Of a stretch of 12,418 nt of DNA, positions 1-6,812 are shown piece after piece (the stretch's first letter is position 1; each line of letters starts with the position of its first letter). Origin of the DNA: Planctomycetes bacterium RIFOXYC2_FULL_41_27 (lineage in GTDB: Bacteria; Planctomycetota; Brocadiia; Brocadiales; Brocadiaceae); NCBI GenBank assembly GCA_001828645.1, contig MHZD01000202.1, positions 1 to 12,418 on the forward strand, written 5' to 3'. Both the position numbers and the translations under genes were made by a program. The notes under the pieces are model-generated. The model worked only from the letters and a program-made list of their open reading frames with translations, was not told where the DNA came from and searched no databases.

Positions 1-501
1 TTGAGGGAACGAAGAGAAGATATTCCGCTTTTAGGGGAGTATTTTTTAGAGAAAATTTTAGAAAAATTTAAAAAGGGCAAAAGGGTGTTCTCTGAAGAGG
101 CAATGCACGCGCTTATGAATTACGATTGGCCCGGTAACATTAGGGAACTGCAGAATATGATAGAAAGCGCTGTTGCATTCTCTAAAAGTGAGATAATAAA
201 TGTTGATGAACTTCCGCTTCCAGTTCCCGTTGAGAAATTTGCGGTACTTTCCAGGAATCCGTTAGATGATGAGAGGAAGAAATCATTTATTGTTACAACC
301 CTTGCCGAACAGGAAAAAAACGCCATTATGGAGGCCCTGAACAAATACGGTGGTAATCAAACAAAGGTTGCGCAAGTGCTTGGAATATCCACAACAACGC
401 TTTGGAGGAAGATTAAAAAATACAGGATTAAATCACAACACGAAATCTCAGATAATATCGATAATTCTAGAGCGAAATCACCCCTGGTACCTGGTGAATA
501 A
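1..501 (+). CDS. Sigma-54-dependent transcriptional activator, C-terminal part (NtrC family)
   Basis: This is the 3' portion of a bacterial enhancer-binding protein that activates sigma-54 promoters. The gene starts before the window, so the first codon (TTG) is internal. The visible 166 residues begin with LRERREDIPLL, the segment that closes the AAA+ ATPase core in this family. The lid follows, with the hallmark WPGNIREL at about residues 43-50. After a variable linker (about 66-100) comes a Fis-type helix-turn-helix at about 108-142, with the recognition region LGISTTTLWRKIKKY. The receiver or sensor domain, Walker A/B and the GAFTGA loop lie outside the window, so the signal it answers cannot be read. 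The tail after the HTH is about 24 residues of low complexity. I saw no convincing -24/-12 promoter in the next 240 bases, so it is not clearly the regulator of the antiporter downstream. Family assignment is certain; target genes are unknown. Confidence 0.95.
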   Translation: MRERREDIPLLGEYFLEKILEKFKKGKRVFSEEAMHALMNYDWPGNIRELQNMIESAVAFSKSEIINVDELPLPVPVEKFAVLSRNPLDDERKKSFIVTTLAEQEKNAIMEALNKYGGNQTKVAQVLGISTTTLWRKIKKYRIKSQHEISDNIDNSRAKSPLVPGE

Positions 502-602
502 AAGGGCAATAAGCACAACTTAAAACGGAATTGCGGGGTGTTAAATTTTTCAGAAGAAGGAAAGCCATTATGTTGAAATATTGGTAAACATTCGGGAATG
601 AC

Positions 603-650
603 ACTTGTCCTCACGAAAGTGGGGAAACTTGTCCTCACGGAAGTGGGGAA
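603..650. repeat. Two tandem 24-bp units, each a hairpin with a GNRA-type tetraloop
   Basis: Two adjacent 24-bp units (603-626 and 627-650) differ at one position. Each folds into a 7-bp stem, TCCTCAC / GTGGGGA, with one T-G wobble. The loops are GAAA (615-618) and GGAA (639-642), both of the GNRA class if transcribed. The pair sits between the activator gene and the antiporter. It looks like a dispersed intergenic hairpin repeat; a role in mRNA stability or termination is possible but not shown. Confidence 0.8.
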
Positions 651-739
651 TGGGCAGTGCATAACGTCTTTATCGAAAGTTTACGGTCAACTCATAATAA
701 TTAATTGCATTCTAGAGGACATCAGGTTTTAATATACCA

Positions 740-2317
740 ATGCTTAGTTTCAAATACAGTATGGCTTTCGTAATCATCTTGATTTCCTTTTATTGCCCTG
801 TTGCGATTGGGTCACCGCCATTAGGAGCAGAGTATTCAGCGCCTTCCAAAGATTCTGAACCAATTCGTATCAATATTAAAAATGAAACTGAGTCTTACTC
901 TGTCGAAGAAATACTTTCTTCAAAGAAATATTTAAAGAGACATTTGGAGAATGCAAAGAAAGAAGGTCTCCTGGAGGAATCGCCTGATAGGGAGCATCAG
1001 CCAATTGTCGTGGAAAAAGAGGCAGAAGATTCAAAACCCGCCTGGGACATATGGCATAAAGATCCAACTCATAATGTGATCCTTGCCGTTGCTATTATCC
1101 TTATTGCTGCTACGCTAGCGGGATGGATGGCAAGGATGTTACGGCTTCCTGCGGTAGTAGGAAAGCTGATAATTGGGATGATACTGGGCAACGTCTTCGC
1201 TTTTACCGGATGGGATTTTTTCGATTTTCTCAGGACGATGCCATTCGTAAAGATGATATCATACTTCGGAACATTGCTACTTCTTTTCACAGCCGGTCTC
1301 AATACAGACCTCAGGGCATTATTGCGGGTAGGGACTTCTTCTCTCCTGGTATGTTTGGGCGGTATAATAGTCCCTGCCGGGCTGGGACTTATGGTTGGAT
1401 ATTCTTTGCTTCCAGACGTCCCGATTGGCGCAAAAGTTCTTCTCGCCATTATTCTTTGTAATACAGGTATGGGACTATTAGTGGCAATTCTTCGTGAACT
1501 AAAGGCAATGAATACCCCGGAAGGGAGAATTTTAGTTGGAGCAGCAGTGCTTACGGAGATTATAGTAATTTTAACCTTCGGCGTAGTAAGTGAATTTGCC
1601 GCTAGAGGCGGGGTTTCTCTTATGGGTATGTCAGTCAGCTTTGGCATAGCAATCACTTCTCTGATAATCAGTTTGATAACTATATTAAGATATAGTGAAA
1701 AGTTTGGAAATTTTCTCACGAGAAGGATGACGGAGGGTTTGAATATACCCATTGTGGTAATTTTATCCCTTTTATTAGCCTTTATGTTCGGGTCATTAGG
1801 ACTCCACACAGTAATAGGGGCATTTGTTGCAGGTTTATTCCTGCGTAATGTGAAGTTAAGGGACTCTGATAATGGGGAGTATCGTACTATTGAATTATTT
1901 ACAAGACCATTTTATATGCTCCTTGTGCCAATACTTTTTGTTCGGGTGGGGGCGCAGGTAGAGATGAAAAGCTTCCTGAACATGGAAGCAGTTTCCCTTG
2001 GCCTTGCTATAACAGGCGCTGCCGTTATAGGGAAGATGTTTTGCAGTGTTTGCCCGATTGAGAAAGGTATAAATCGCCTGGCCATAGGCATAGGGATGGC
2101 GACGAAGATGGAGGGGACATTAATTCTGACTGGAATTGCCAGGGATATGGGTATGTTGAATGACGCTGTATTTTCCTCTATTATCGTGGTAATCGTGCTT
2201 ACTTCCACAATATGTCCTTCTCTTTTAAGATTATCATTACGCAAGAAAGGTGTCCATCGCAAAGGTTTGCATATTGCTGCAGAAAAAAAGGAATTAGAAG
2301 AGGTAACTTTAAACTGA
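740..2317 (+). CDS. Cation:proton antiporter, CPA2/KefB-like, with extracytoplasmic N-terminal extension
   Basis: This 525-residue inner-membrane monovalent cation/H+ exchanger has three parts. Residues 1-25 form a signal-peptide-like helix (MAFVIILISFYCPVAIGS). Residues 26-105 are a charged soluble stretch. From about 112 there is a multi-helix exchanger domain. Family motifs include LPAVVGKLIIGMILGN (137-151), GTLLLLFTAGLNTDL (177-191), HTVIGAFVAGLFLRN (356-370) and an FVRVGAQV-type segment (400-407). Two points are odd. First, the acidic pair DD/ND that binds the ion in CPA2 proteins is replaced by T272-E273 in LTEIIVIL. Second, the usual R of the late 'PRGE' motif is K456 in ATKMEG. Start choice: ATG 740 gives a full signal sequence; ATG 761 (residue 8) is an alternative. 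An imperfect hairpin follows the stop. The transported ion is not predictable, and a non-canonical mechanism or regulator role cannot be excluded. Confidence 0.9.
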   Translation: MLSFKYSMAFVIILISFYCPVAIGSPPLGAEYSAPSKDSEPIRINIKNETESYSVEEILSSKKYLKRHLENAKKEGLLEESPDREHQPIVVEKEAEDSKPAWDIWHKDPTHNVILAVAIILIAATLAGWMARMLRLPAVVGKLIIGMILGNVFAFTGWDFFDFLRTMPFVKMISYFGTLLLLFTAGLNTDLRALLRVGTSSLLVCLGGIIVPAGLGLMVGYSLLPDVPIGAKVLLAIILCNTGMGLLVAILRELKAMNTPEGRILVGAAVLTEIIVILTFGVVSEFAARGGVSLMGMSVSFGIAITSLIISLITILRYSEKFGNFLTRRMTEGLNIPIVVILSLLLAFMFGSLGLHTVIGAFVAGLFLRNVKLRDSDNGEYRTIELFTRPFYMLLVPILFVRVGAQVEMKSFLNMEAVSLGLAITGAAVIGKMFCSVCPIEKGINRLAIGIGMATKMEGTLILTGIARDMGMLNDAVFSSIIVVIVLTSTICPSLLRLSLRKKGVHRKGLHIAAEKKELEEVTLN

Positions 2318-2361
2318 ATGCCCTTATTGTCATATTGGCATTCGCCTTTACACATTTTTTT
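2316..2361 (+). terminator. Possible weak intrinsic terminator after the antiporter
   Basis: The inverted repeat GAATGCC (2316-2322) / GGCATTC (2337-2343) overlaps the stop codon, with a 14-nt loop. A run of seven T residues (2355-2361) starts 11 bases after the stem rather than directly next to it. It may help termination but is not a textbook case. Confidence 0.35.
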
Positions 2362-2560
2362 ATTACCTCTGACCCTGTAAAAAAGTGATACATGGAATGT
2401 CTGATAATTTATATTTATTCTCAAAATATTTTTTTGTCTGCAGGTATAGAGACATTTTTGGAAGAGAACTCACAATTACTCAAAAAATATCGAATGTTTA
2501 AAACACATTAATTTCATACTGAAACCACTATTGCACAATGGAATGTTTTTGTGAACCGAT

Positions 2561-2654
2561 AAAACGAAGATTATTAAGAAGGTAAGAATATAATCGTTTT
2601 AATAAAACGTTAATTTAATACCACTTATGTGAAATATAGGTGGTATTTTTTTTT
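2561..2654 (+). ncRNA. Structured RNA candidate: switchable hairpin followed by an intrinsic terminator
   Basis: AAAACG (2561-2566) plus ATTAT (2570-2574) pair with ATAAT (2590-2594) plus CGTTTT (2595-2600), giving an 11-bp stem with a three-base bulge. The same CGTTTT can instead pair with AAAACG at 2604-2609 across a three-base loop, so the two hairpins exclude each other. Immediately after lies a strong terminator stem (2617-2647). No protein gene ends or starts next to it: the antiporter stops 240 bases upstream and HPP starts 600 bases downstream. It could be the end of a small RNA, a long 3' UTR or a leader. No known riboswitch class is recognised. Confidence 0.35.
2617..2654 (+). terminator. 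Rho-independent terminator
   Basis: A perfect 8-bp stem AATACCAC / GTGGTATT (2617-2624 with 2640-2647) encloses a 15-nt loop and runs directly into nine T residues (2646-2654). The T-run is on the plus strand only, so it ends plus-strand transcripts: either read-through from the antiporter or a small RNA in this gap. Confidence 0.75.
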
Positions 2655-2838
2655 CATGCCGATGTTGGTATATTTTTCGTTGCTACAGTAAACCAGTAAA
2701 GTAAAATTTATACCTTGCTTGCCTTATAAGACCGTAGAGCAAAAAGATAGTTTGTTCTTGCAAATCGTCTCAAGATAAAGGCAGTGAAAATCTATGTGTT
2801 TTATTAAGGGTTGAATAATGCCCCCTTTTTCCCCATGC

Positions 2839-2868
2839 TGTAAAGACGCATAACAATACGGCTCTACA
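2839..2868. repeat. Degenerate 30-bp palindromic intergenic repeat
   Basis: TGTAAAGACGCAT (2839-2851) and ATACGGCTCTACA (2856-2868) are imperfect inverted arms (10 of 13 pairs) around a four-base loop. The pattern is that of a decayed short palindromic repeat. Nothing around it suggests coding use. Confidence 0.4.
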
Positions 2869-2929
2869 AAGTGGATGATAGGATATTCCACTAATCGTAA
2901 CATTTTGGCTTACCGCTGAGAATAGGCAG

Positions 2930-2980
2930 AGAAGGTATGCAGGTTTTCTCTGCATTCTTTGTGCCCTTTGCGGCGAGCTA
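2930..2980 (-). repeat. Dispersed CACAAAG/CACAGAG-type intergenic repeat
   Basis: Read on the minus strand this begins GCCGCAAAGGGCACAAAG and continues with an AGAG-rich tail. It resembles the stretch at 10518-10580, which begins GCCGCAGAGCACACAGAG. It appears to be one dispersed non-coding repeat family with at least two copies here and relatives near 11796 and 11960. An ORF that crosses it on the minus strand (2770-2994) is not credible as a gene. Confidence 0.5.
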
Positions 2981-3025
2981 TTACTTGTTTTCAAAATTGT
3001 ATTTTTTGGACGACTCCGCCACTAA

Positions 3026-3266
3026 ACTGGAACTTTGATTGCGGCTATACTGCGCTACGAAATACGTGACAAGGTTATAGGAGGTAGAAAGGTCTTGGCG
3101 AATGTTAAAGAAAAACTACAGAAGTTAAAAAGTCATAGACGTTAAGTTTGAAGTTAAGGGAGATTTAGAAGAAGATAGAGAAGGTTATTTAACGCATGTA
3201 TCAGGGTTTTTAAAGGGTCTTCAAATGGGGAGAAGAGAAAAAGCCGATAATGGATGGAATAAATAA
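3026..3266 (+). other. Possible decayed small ORFs upstream of the HPP gene
   Basis: Two short open stretches lie in different frames. One ends at 3145, and its last 16 residues from a TTG at 3095 read LANVKEKLQKLKSHRR. The next runs from about 3129 to 3266 and reads VKFEVKGDLEEDREGYL and onward. It has no upstream ATG, GTG or TTG and overlaps the HPP start. AGGAGG at 3079-3084 (ATAGGAGGT context) lies 11 bases before the TTG. The amphipathic, charged composition looks protein-like, so this may be a relic of one gene broken by a frameshift. I recognise no family. The rest of the 2318-3249 gap (about 930 bases) holds only the hairpins and repeats listed separately. Confidence 0.25.
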
Positions 3267-3777
3267 ATTTCGCGCGTATGTAAAAAAGTTACCAAGGGCG
3301 CCGCAGCCTGCAATTCCTTCGAGAGAGGTGTGGCTTTCTTTGTGGGGTGCGTTTTTGGGCATAGGATTTACAGCATTACTTGCTATTCTCTGGAAGTGTC
3401 CGATGCTATCAGGGGCGTTTGGCGCCAGCGCCGTGTTGATTTATGGCGCTTCTAAGGAGCCGTTTGCGCAGCCGAGGAATGTCCTGTTAGGGCATTTTTT
3501 AGCGGCATGTATCGGTGTGACTGTAAATGATTTCTTTGGTGTCACGTTTTGGTCTATTGCCCTAGGTGTTTCCCTTGCATTGGTGCTTATGGTAGTGACT
3601 TATTCAATCCATCCCCCTGCAGGTGCGACTGCATACGTGGCAGTTCAGACGGGAGGTTTGGGTGTTGGTTATATGTATATTTTGAATCCGGTCATTTTAG
3701 GCGCTTTTATTCTGGTGGTAATTGGCGTGATTTTCAATAAGCTTGGGAAAAGGGATTATCCAGTACATTGGTGGTAA
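3250..3777 (+). CDS. HPP family integral membrane protein, candidate nitrite transporter
   Basis: This 175-residue inner-membrane protein has about four membrane helices. The diagnostic HPP tripeptide is at residues 121-123 in SIHPPAGATAYV. The other family block, GAFGASAVLIYGASKEPFAQPRN, is at 56-77, and the family-typical GGLGVGYMYILNPVILGA at 135-152. Length is normal for the single-domain form; no CBS domains are fused. ATG 3250 is the only start in frame after the preceding stop; GGGGAG lies about 20 bases upstream, so the ribosome site is weak. Established knowledge: plant chloroplast and cyanobacterial members of the HPP family have been linked to nitrite transport. The FNT-type nitrite channel gene 4.4 kb downstream makes a nitrite role attractive, but substrate is inferred. 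I see no clear terminator after it. Confidence 0.9.
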   Translation: MDGINKFRAYVKKLPRAPQPAIPSREVWLSLWGAFLGIGFTALLAILWKCPMLSGAFGASAVLIYGASKEPFAQPRNVLLGHFLAACIGVTVNDFFGVTFWSIALGVSLALVLMVVTYSIHPPAGATAYVAVQTGGLGVGYMYILNPVILGAFILVVIGVIFNKLGKRDYPVHWW

Positions 3778-3893
3778 AAAATGTGTAACAAGCAATAAGA
3801 GAGGTCTGATGTTTATGAACTTGGACGCACAATTTTGTGAACATAAAAATACATTGTGATATGGTCTGATTTTGTACTATGTCCTGGACTTGT

Positions 3894-3910
3894 TTCAGGA
3901 TTGTTTCAGA
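3894..3910. repeat. Short imperfect palindrome
   Basis: A short element of the CCTGGACTTGTTTCAGG type, with arms CCTG / CAGG and partial inner complementarity. It resembles dispersed intergenic repeats seen in many bacteria. Its role is unknown. The surrounding 3778-4010 holds nothing else I can support. Confidence 0.25.
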
Positions 3911-4013
3911 ATCTTCTTCCAGTTTTCAGGCTAACTATAGGAGAACAACTCCAGATAAATCCGCTCTTTGAACGGAGACTAATCTTTTAATGGAGGCGAA
4001 TACTCTATCATAA

Positions 4014-4065
4014 CCCCAGCCTTCAGGCTGGGGACAAAGAGGCAAACCAAGCCGGGCTTTAGCCC
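4014..4065. repeat. REP-like palindrome pair upstream of the transposase relic
   Basis: A perfect 8-bp stem CCCCAGCC / GGCTGGGG with loop TTCA (4014-4033) is followed by GGGCTTTAGCCC (4054-4065), a palindrome with 5-bp arms. Short GC-rich palindromes of this kind are typical partners of REP-associated tyrosine transposases, and one C-terminal fragment of such a protein follows at once. Confidence 0.6.
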
Positions 4066-4082
4066 TGATACAGGATAAAAGT

Positions 4083-4235
4083 ATGGCATTTGTTAAAATA
4101 ATTTCTGTGAGTGAATCTATGCTTGACAAGGTGAGAGCATACATCAATACCCTGGAAGAACATCACAAGAAGGTTTCGTTTGCTCAGGAGTATGAGGAAT
4201 TCATCAGGAGATACAATCTTGGAAGTCATGGCTAA
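4083..4235 (+). pseudogene. C-terminal relic of an IS200-like (REP-associated) Y1 transposase
   Basis: Fifty codons run from ATG 4083 to TAA 4235. The peptide contains SVSESMLDKVRAYINTLEEH and then HKKVSFAQEYEEFIRRYNL. This matches the C-terminal signature of REP-associated transposases: 'the VSESxxxxVxxYIxxQEEHH' helix followed by 'xSFxxEFxxFLxKxxI'. The HUH nickase motif and catalytic tyrosine, which lie further N-terminal in a full protein of about 150-200 residues, are absent; the frame upstream closes at 4011 within 25 codons. It is therefore a remnant rather than an active enzyme. It is flanked by short palindromes (4014-4065 and 4230-4281), as expected for a REP/BIME locus. The family call comes from motif memory. 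Confidence 0.6.
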
Positions 4236-4281
4236 AGCCGTATTTATATTGCGGATATAATCTCCGCCATAAATGGCGGAG
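4230..4281. repeat. REP-like palindromes downstream of the transposase relic
   Basis: GGCTAAAGCC (4230-4239) overlaps the relic's stop codon and mirrors GGGCTTTAGCCC upstream. CTCCGCCAT (4262-4270) pairs perfectly with ATGGCGGAG (4273-4281) across a two-base loop, and flanking TATAA/TTATA bases extend the stem with one irregularity. Confidence 0.6.
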
Positions 4282-4311
4282 TTATAGTAACGGCATCAAG
4301 TTAATCCTGCT

Positions 4312-4399
4312 AAGTCCCCCTTAATAAAGGGGGATTCAGGGGGTTGTGTTTTTCTGTGATTCTTTACAACCCCCTTGCCCCCTTTTCTAAGGGGGATTT
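4312..4399. mobile_element. Palindromic MITE-like element, copy 1
   Basis: This 88-bp element has arms of about 34 bases. The left arm (4312-4347) begins AAGTCCCCCTTA and ends AGGGGGTTGT; the right arm (4366-4399) is its near-exact inverse, running ACAACCCCC to GGGGGATTT. Each arm also holds a smaller internal palindrome of C5/G5 blocks, so the whole can fold into a long hairpin. A second copy lies at 7423-7513. It encodes nothing and would depend on a transposase in trans. No clear target duplication is visible. Confidence 0.75.
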
Positions 4400-4418
4400 T
4401 GTGCATGCTTCCGTCTGT

Positions 4419-4463
4419 AAAACCCGCATAAATAAAATGAAAATTTCTATACAATTAAATTAC
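4419..4463. repeat. Left copy of the inverted repeat that brackets the receptor cassette
   Basis: Bases 4419-4445 are an exact 27-bp reverse complement of 7378-7404. The match continues inward to about 4463 (partner about 7360) with one gap and three mismatches, all transitions. It lies between MITE copy 1 and the receptor start codon, so it also forms the promoter/leader region of the receptor gene. A TACAAT at 4450-4455 could be a -10 box but has no good -35 partner. Confidence 0.85.
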
Positions 4464-4474
4464 GGGAAAAAATA

Positions 4475-6763
4475 ATGTTTATCTCAATTAAAAACCGGCT
4501 TATTTTCTTACTGATCGTATTTACGTTATTACCATTTATTTTGCTGAGGATTATGGCCTATCCAAGGATGCAGTCAGATCTTCAGGATGTCTTGATACGA
4601 AACCTCGATGGTATCGGACATAAGCAATCAGAATTGGTAACTACCTGGATACACGAAAGGACGAAGGATGCTCGTGTAGTTGCGAACAATCCTCTGATGG
4701 CTAAATGTGCAAAAATTACAAGAGATGACAAGGAGTATGTGGACATAGTCCAATATCTTGAAGTAGTAAAGAGCGAATATAATTATAAGGATGTATTAGT
4801 AAGTAACGATAAAGGGTTGGTAACAATCGCTTCAGCTGAAGAAAGCATAGGAAGGGATATTTCAAAGATGGATTACTTTAAACAGGCGGTACAGGGGAAT
4901 ACCTTTGTATCGAGTGTTACTCCATCTGAGATTCCCCTTATGAATGAATTTGGAGAGAAGGAACTGGGCGTGCCGACCATGTTTGTTTCCACGCCGATGA
5001 AAGACAGGGATGGGGTTGTAATTGGTGTTGTCGCCTTGAGGATCGATGTTGGTGCGTTGAACGAATTGATGTTGAGTCTTAAGCTGGGGCATACGGGTGA
5101 GACGTATCTCGTGAATAAAGACGGATACATGATCACAGAATCAAGGTTTACGGCGCATCTGAAAGAGATGGGATTGGTGAAAAGGAGATGCGCATTAGAA
5201 TTGAAGTTGATTAATAGGGAAACAGGCGAGTTGACCAATGGAGTTAGAGAGTGTGTCGCCGGCAATAATGGCTTTAATGCAAAGGGCTATAAGGATTACA
5301 GCGGTATCACGGTGTTGGGTGTATGGAGGTGGCTGCCGGAGTTTAATTGGGGCGTTATAGCAGAAATTGACAGGGATGAGGGTTATGGGGCTGCCTATAA
5401 TCTTAAATATATTGTGAGTTCTATATTGCTGGTGCTGGCATTTCCGATAGTGCTGGTGGCGTACTTTATCGGTAGAAAGGCTTCGATACCGATTATAAAG
5501 CTGAAAGAAGTAACTGAGAAGATGGCATCGGGGGATTTAACTCAAAGAGTAGACATAAAGAGAGAAGATGAGATTGGCGTATTGGCAAATTCCTTTAACG
5601 CCATGGCAAAGTCCCTGGATGAAAAGACGAAGGAGATCGCTGCGTCAGAGAAACGATACAGGGAATTGGTTAGCTCTGTAAAGGAAGGTATCTACCAATC
5701 AGAGCCTGGTGTGGAGGGTGTATTTACCTTTATTAACAATGCGGGCGCAGAGTTGTTGGGATACAGCAGACCGGAAGAAGTAATCGGGACGAAGGTAAAA
5801 AATATATATGTGGATTCGGAAGACAGAAGAAAACTTTGCGAGAAACTCGATAAAGACGGGGTCTGGAGGGAGTTTGTATCACTTTGTAAAAGAAAAAATG
5901 GCGAGAATTTCTATGCAGAGCGTACAAGCAATTTGCTAAGGGACGGGAAAGGAAATCCGGTTGCTATTTACGGAGTGATTCGTGACATCTCGGAAAGAAA
6001 AAAGGCAGAAATGGAGATTGTCGAATCCGAAAAGAAATATCGTATGTTGTTCAATTCACTAAAAGAAGGCGTTTATCAATGCGAACCAGAAGTGGATGGG
6101 GTGTTTACATGGATAAATCAGGCAGGCGCTAAAATACTTGGTTATAAATCTCCTGAAGAAGTGATCGGAACAAAGGTGAAGGATATTTACGTAAATCCTG
6201 ACGACCGTAAAAAAGTAGTTGAAAAGTTATTAAAAGAAGGTGGATGGAAGGATTTTGTATCTTTCTGCAAGAGGAAGAACGGCGAGAGGTTTTATATGGA
6301 ACGGACGTCCAGTCTGGGTACCGATGACAAGGGTAAACCTATTCGTATTGAAGGAATATTTAGAGATATTACGGAGCGGAAGAAACTGGAGGAGGAACTG
6401 CAAGAATCCGAGAGGCATCACAGGCAATTGTTGAACTCGTTGAAAGAGGGGATATATCAGTGTGAACCTGCAGAAGATGGGGTATTTACGTGGATTAATC
6501 AGGCAGGGGCAGAGATACTCGGTTACAGTTCACCCGAAGAAGTTGTAGGAACGCGAGTAAAGGATGTATATGTTAATCCCGACGACAGAAAAGAGTTGGT
6601 CGAAAAGTTGGGAAAGGAAGGGATATGGAGAGACTTTACTTCCTATTGTAAGAGAAAGAATGGTGAGCGCTTTATTTCTGAAAGGACATGTAATCTTGTA
6701 CGTGATGAAAACGGTAAGTCGATCAGAATTGAAGGTGTATTTCGGGATATAACGGAAAGATAA
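4475..6763 (+). CDS. Membrane receptor: dCache, HAMP and three tandem PAS/PAC domains, no output domain
   Basis: This 762-residue sensor spans the inner membrane. Helix 1 is at about 8-28. A double-Cache-type periplasmic ligand domain spans about 35-305, with SIGRDISKMDYFKQAVQGN typical of the family. Helix 2 is at about 312-333. HAMP spans about 334-388 (ASGDLTQRVDIKREDEIGVL). Three PAS/PAC units follow at about 395-508, 521-635 and 650-762, on an exact 127-residue period. The last ends in RDITER, right before the stop codon. No histidine kinase, GGDEF, methyl-accepting or phosphatase domain follows; reading past the stop gives no kinase sequence, so an obvious truncation by frameshift is not seen. 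It must signal through partners if functional. GGGA seven bases before ATG 4475 supports the start. The next gene begins 49 bases later, probably in the same transcript. The ligand is unknown. Confidence 0.9.
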   Translation: MFISIKNRLIFLLIVFTLLPFILLRIMAYPRMQSDLQDVLIRNLDGIGHKQSELVTTWIHERTKDARVVANNPLMAKCAKITRDDKEYVDIVQYLEVVKSEYNYKDVLVSNDKGLVTIASAEESIGRDISKMDYFKQAVQGNTFVSSVTPSEIPLMNEFGEKELGVPTMFVSTPMKDRDGVVIGVVALRIDVGALNELMLSLKLGHTGETYLVNKDGYMITESRFTAHLKEMGLVKRRCALELKLINRETGELTNGVRECVAGNNGFNAKGYKDYSGITVLGVWRWLPEFNWGVIAEIDRDEGYGAAYNLKYIVSSILLVLAFPIVLVAYFIGRKASIPIIKLKEVTEKMASGDLTQRVDIKREDEIGVLANSFNAMAKSLDEKTKEIAASEKRYRELVSSVKEGIYQSEPGVEGVFTFINNAGAELLGYSRPEEVIGTKVKNIYVDSEDRRKLCEKLDKDGVWREFVSLCKRKNGENFYAERTSNLLRDGKGNPVAIYGVIRDISERKKAEMEIVESEKKYRMLFNSLKEGVYQCEPEVDGVFTWINQAGAKILGYKSPEEVIGTKVKDIYVNPDDRKKVVEKLLKEGGWKDFVSFCKRKNGERFYMERTSSLGTDDKGKPIRIEGIFRDITERKKLEEELQESERHHRQLLNSLKEGIYQCEPAEDGVFTWINQAGAEILGYSSPEEVVGTRVKDVYVNPDDRKELVEKLGKEGIWRDFTSYCKRKNGERFISERTCNLVRDENGKSIRIEGVFRDITER

Positions 6764-6812
6764 AGCATGTATTTAGATAAATTAAAATACACTGAACGAG
6801 AAGTAAAGAATT

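Noticed and set aside
603..650. Possible CRISPR-like repeat
   Set aside because: The two units are directly adjacent with no spacer, only two copies exist, and no cas genes are present; they are simple tandem hairpins.
640..740. Sigma-54 (-24/-12) promoter between the activator and the antiporter
   Set aside because: No GG and GC pair at the required spacing in a TGGCAC/TTGC context was found.
1069..1809. Long minus-strand ORF (246 codons) opposite the antiporter
   Set aside because: It lies wholly within the antiporter coding sequence, has shadow-like composition and no family features.
1912..2424. Minus-strand ORF (170 codons) over the 3' end of the antiporter
   Set aside because: It is mostly antisense to coding sequence; the free part crosses the hairpin region and shows no recognisable domain.
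2770..2994. Minus-strand ORF (74 codons) in the large gap
   Set aside because: It runs across two dispersed repeats and has the composition of translated repeat.
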